DNA of 64,000 bases. Source: Linnemannia elongata (Eukaryota > Mortierellomycota > Mortierellomycetes > Mortierellales > Mortierellaceae). Positions within the stretch are counted from its first letter, which is position 1. Each line of letters starts with the position of its first letter. Of the stretch, positions 63,247-64,000 are shown one piece after another. The stretch spans positions 1,116,001 to 1,180,000 of the forward strand of contig JAXBDG010000014.1 in assembly GCA_036320915.1 (NCBI GenBank), in the 5' to 3' direction. Both the position numbers and the translations under genes were made by a program. A model generated the notes under the pieces. It saw only the letters and a list, made by a program, of their open reading frames with translations. It was not told the origin of the DNA and made no database searches.

Positions 63247-63800
63247 ACATTTCCATTTCTATCGTGTCTATGCTTTTCTTTTTTTCCCCTTTCTTACCAA
63301 CATTCCTGTATGTGGATCTTATTTTTTTTTCTCTCCCGTCCCTTTTACCTTTCGCGCTCTCTTTGATACCAGCCATCGAAACAATTATGCTCATGGCCAA
63401 CAATAAAAGTTGTAATTTTCGTTATCTCAACAATCATCTCCTAAATCGCGTCGCTTTGTTCTTTCCCATGAACTCAAAAATCTATCCAAATGGGGGTACT
63501 CTACTTCCACTTTGTTTTTTTTCCTTGGACATAATGTCGGTCCATTTGTATAACTTGTAGGGTCCGGGATAAATGTTCTTTCTTTTTTCTCATGTGCAGA
63601 ACTCCTGAATGGATTGCACAACGTAAACAAAGGCGAGAGTGGGTTATGTCACGAGTCAGAATCAAAAAAAGCGGTTGTTTATTTATTTGTTTCAAACCGT
63701 AGAGACTTCGAGTGATGCAGGCTTGGTGGAGGATGCACAGTAAGTAATGCGGCGATAAAAAGATGCGAGGAAGGGCGCAGAAGTGATCAACATCCACGCG
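63247..63800. other. Convergent 3' intergenic region
   Basis: T-rich 3' flank of the DUF3712-like gene, with AATAAA at 63404-63409, running to the stop codon of the ML-domain gene on the other strand. No gene is seen. Confidence 0.5.
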
Positions 63801-64000
63801 CTAGCATGTGAGGGCATGGCTGGTCGCTAGAAACATCGACACCGTAATATTTTCCAAAACGAAAAGCTCCGTTAGTAGCGAAGCATGCCAAACGCGGAAA
63901 TCCTCGCCGAGAAAAAAACCCAACAAAAAACAAACGCAAACAAGAACCAACCTGTTTGGCAGAATATGGTCCCTCCATCACCGTTGACGGCACTGACTTG
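63801..64000 (-). CDS. ML-domain protein, C-terminal exons only (continues beyond the right edge)
   Basis: Two exons on the minus strand. The part of the internal exon seen is 63952-64000, encoding QVSAVNGDGGTIFCQT. A last exon at 63801-63826 encodes ATSHALTC and a stop. The AVNGDG..IF stretch and the tiny Cys-ending last exon, split after one base of the codon, are exactly the structure of the two ML genes at 15.8-20 kb. Unlike those, the Cys after 'IF' is kept. The intron is 125 nt. The signal peptide and first exon lie outside the window. Confidence 0.75.

Overview
This is nuclear DNA of a filamentous fungus, most likely an early-diverging Mucoromycota close to Mortierella. That placement is inferred from the gene set and style, not from a search. 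Genes lie on both strands. Introns are mostly 60-260 nt with GTAAGT/GTATGT-type donors and TAG/CAG acceptors. Leaders are pyrimidine-rich, and long A and C homopolymers lie between genes. The proteins are fungal or pan-eukaryotic: a class IV-type chitin synthase, SSZ1, GPI16/PIG-T, HAP2, TGS1, NUP54 and mitochondrial bL36.

Layout. 0-5 kb holds three ribosome-linked genes: NOG1 (minus, cut by the left edge), SSZ1 (plus) and a HYPK-like gene (plus). 5.4-10.2 kb has a small helix-rich orphan protein (minus) and the CCAAT-binding subunit HAP2/NF-YA (plus). 10.5-13.2 kb is a BTB-BACK-TLDc protein (minus). 14.9-21.3 kb is accessory DNA: two diverged tandem copies of a roughly 2.8-3 kb block. Each copy carries a three-exon gene for a small secreted ML-domain (NPC2/PG-PI-TP-like) protein and a second short ORF that is broken in one copy. 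A 650-bp element with ~150-bp terminal inverted repeats sits at the junction of the two copies. 22-29 kb is one very large gene (2169 aa, six exons) for an ankyrin plus anillin/Bud4-like PH protein.

30.4-33.6 kb has a TMEM42-like membrane protein (minus) and nucleoporin NUP54 (plus). 34.6-37.4 kb is a low-complexity orphan protein (plus). 37.6-39.8 kb is the cap hypermethylase TGS1 (minus), followed by mitochondrial bL36 (minus). 41.2-47.4 kb is the chitin synthase (minus). Its first intron is 1.35 kb and contains a TATA box and a tiny signal-peptide ORF on the opposite strand. 50-51.7 kb is an F-box-like protein (minus), 52.3-54.8 kb is GPI16/PIG-T (plus), and 57.9-63.2 kb is a 1600-aa type II membrane protein with repeated LEA-2/DUF3712-like units (plus). 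The right edge cuts a third ML-domain gene (minus).

Most of the window is ordinary housekeeping sequence. The points that deserve checking are the duplicated ML block with its junction element, the ORF nested in the chitin synthase intron, the ankyrin-anillin fusion, and a one-base frame break in NOG1. I found no tRNA, rRNA or CRISPR, and no clear candidate for a wholly new multi-gene system. Exon joins were worked out by eye from reading frame, splice consensus and family alignment. For the multi-exon genes other than NOG1 the exon lengths sum to intact frames.
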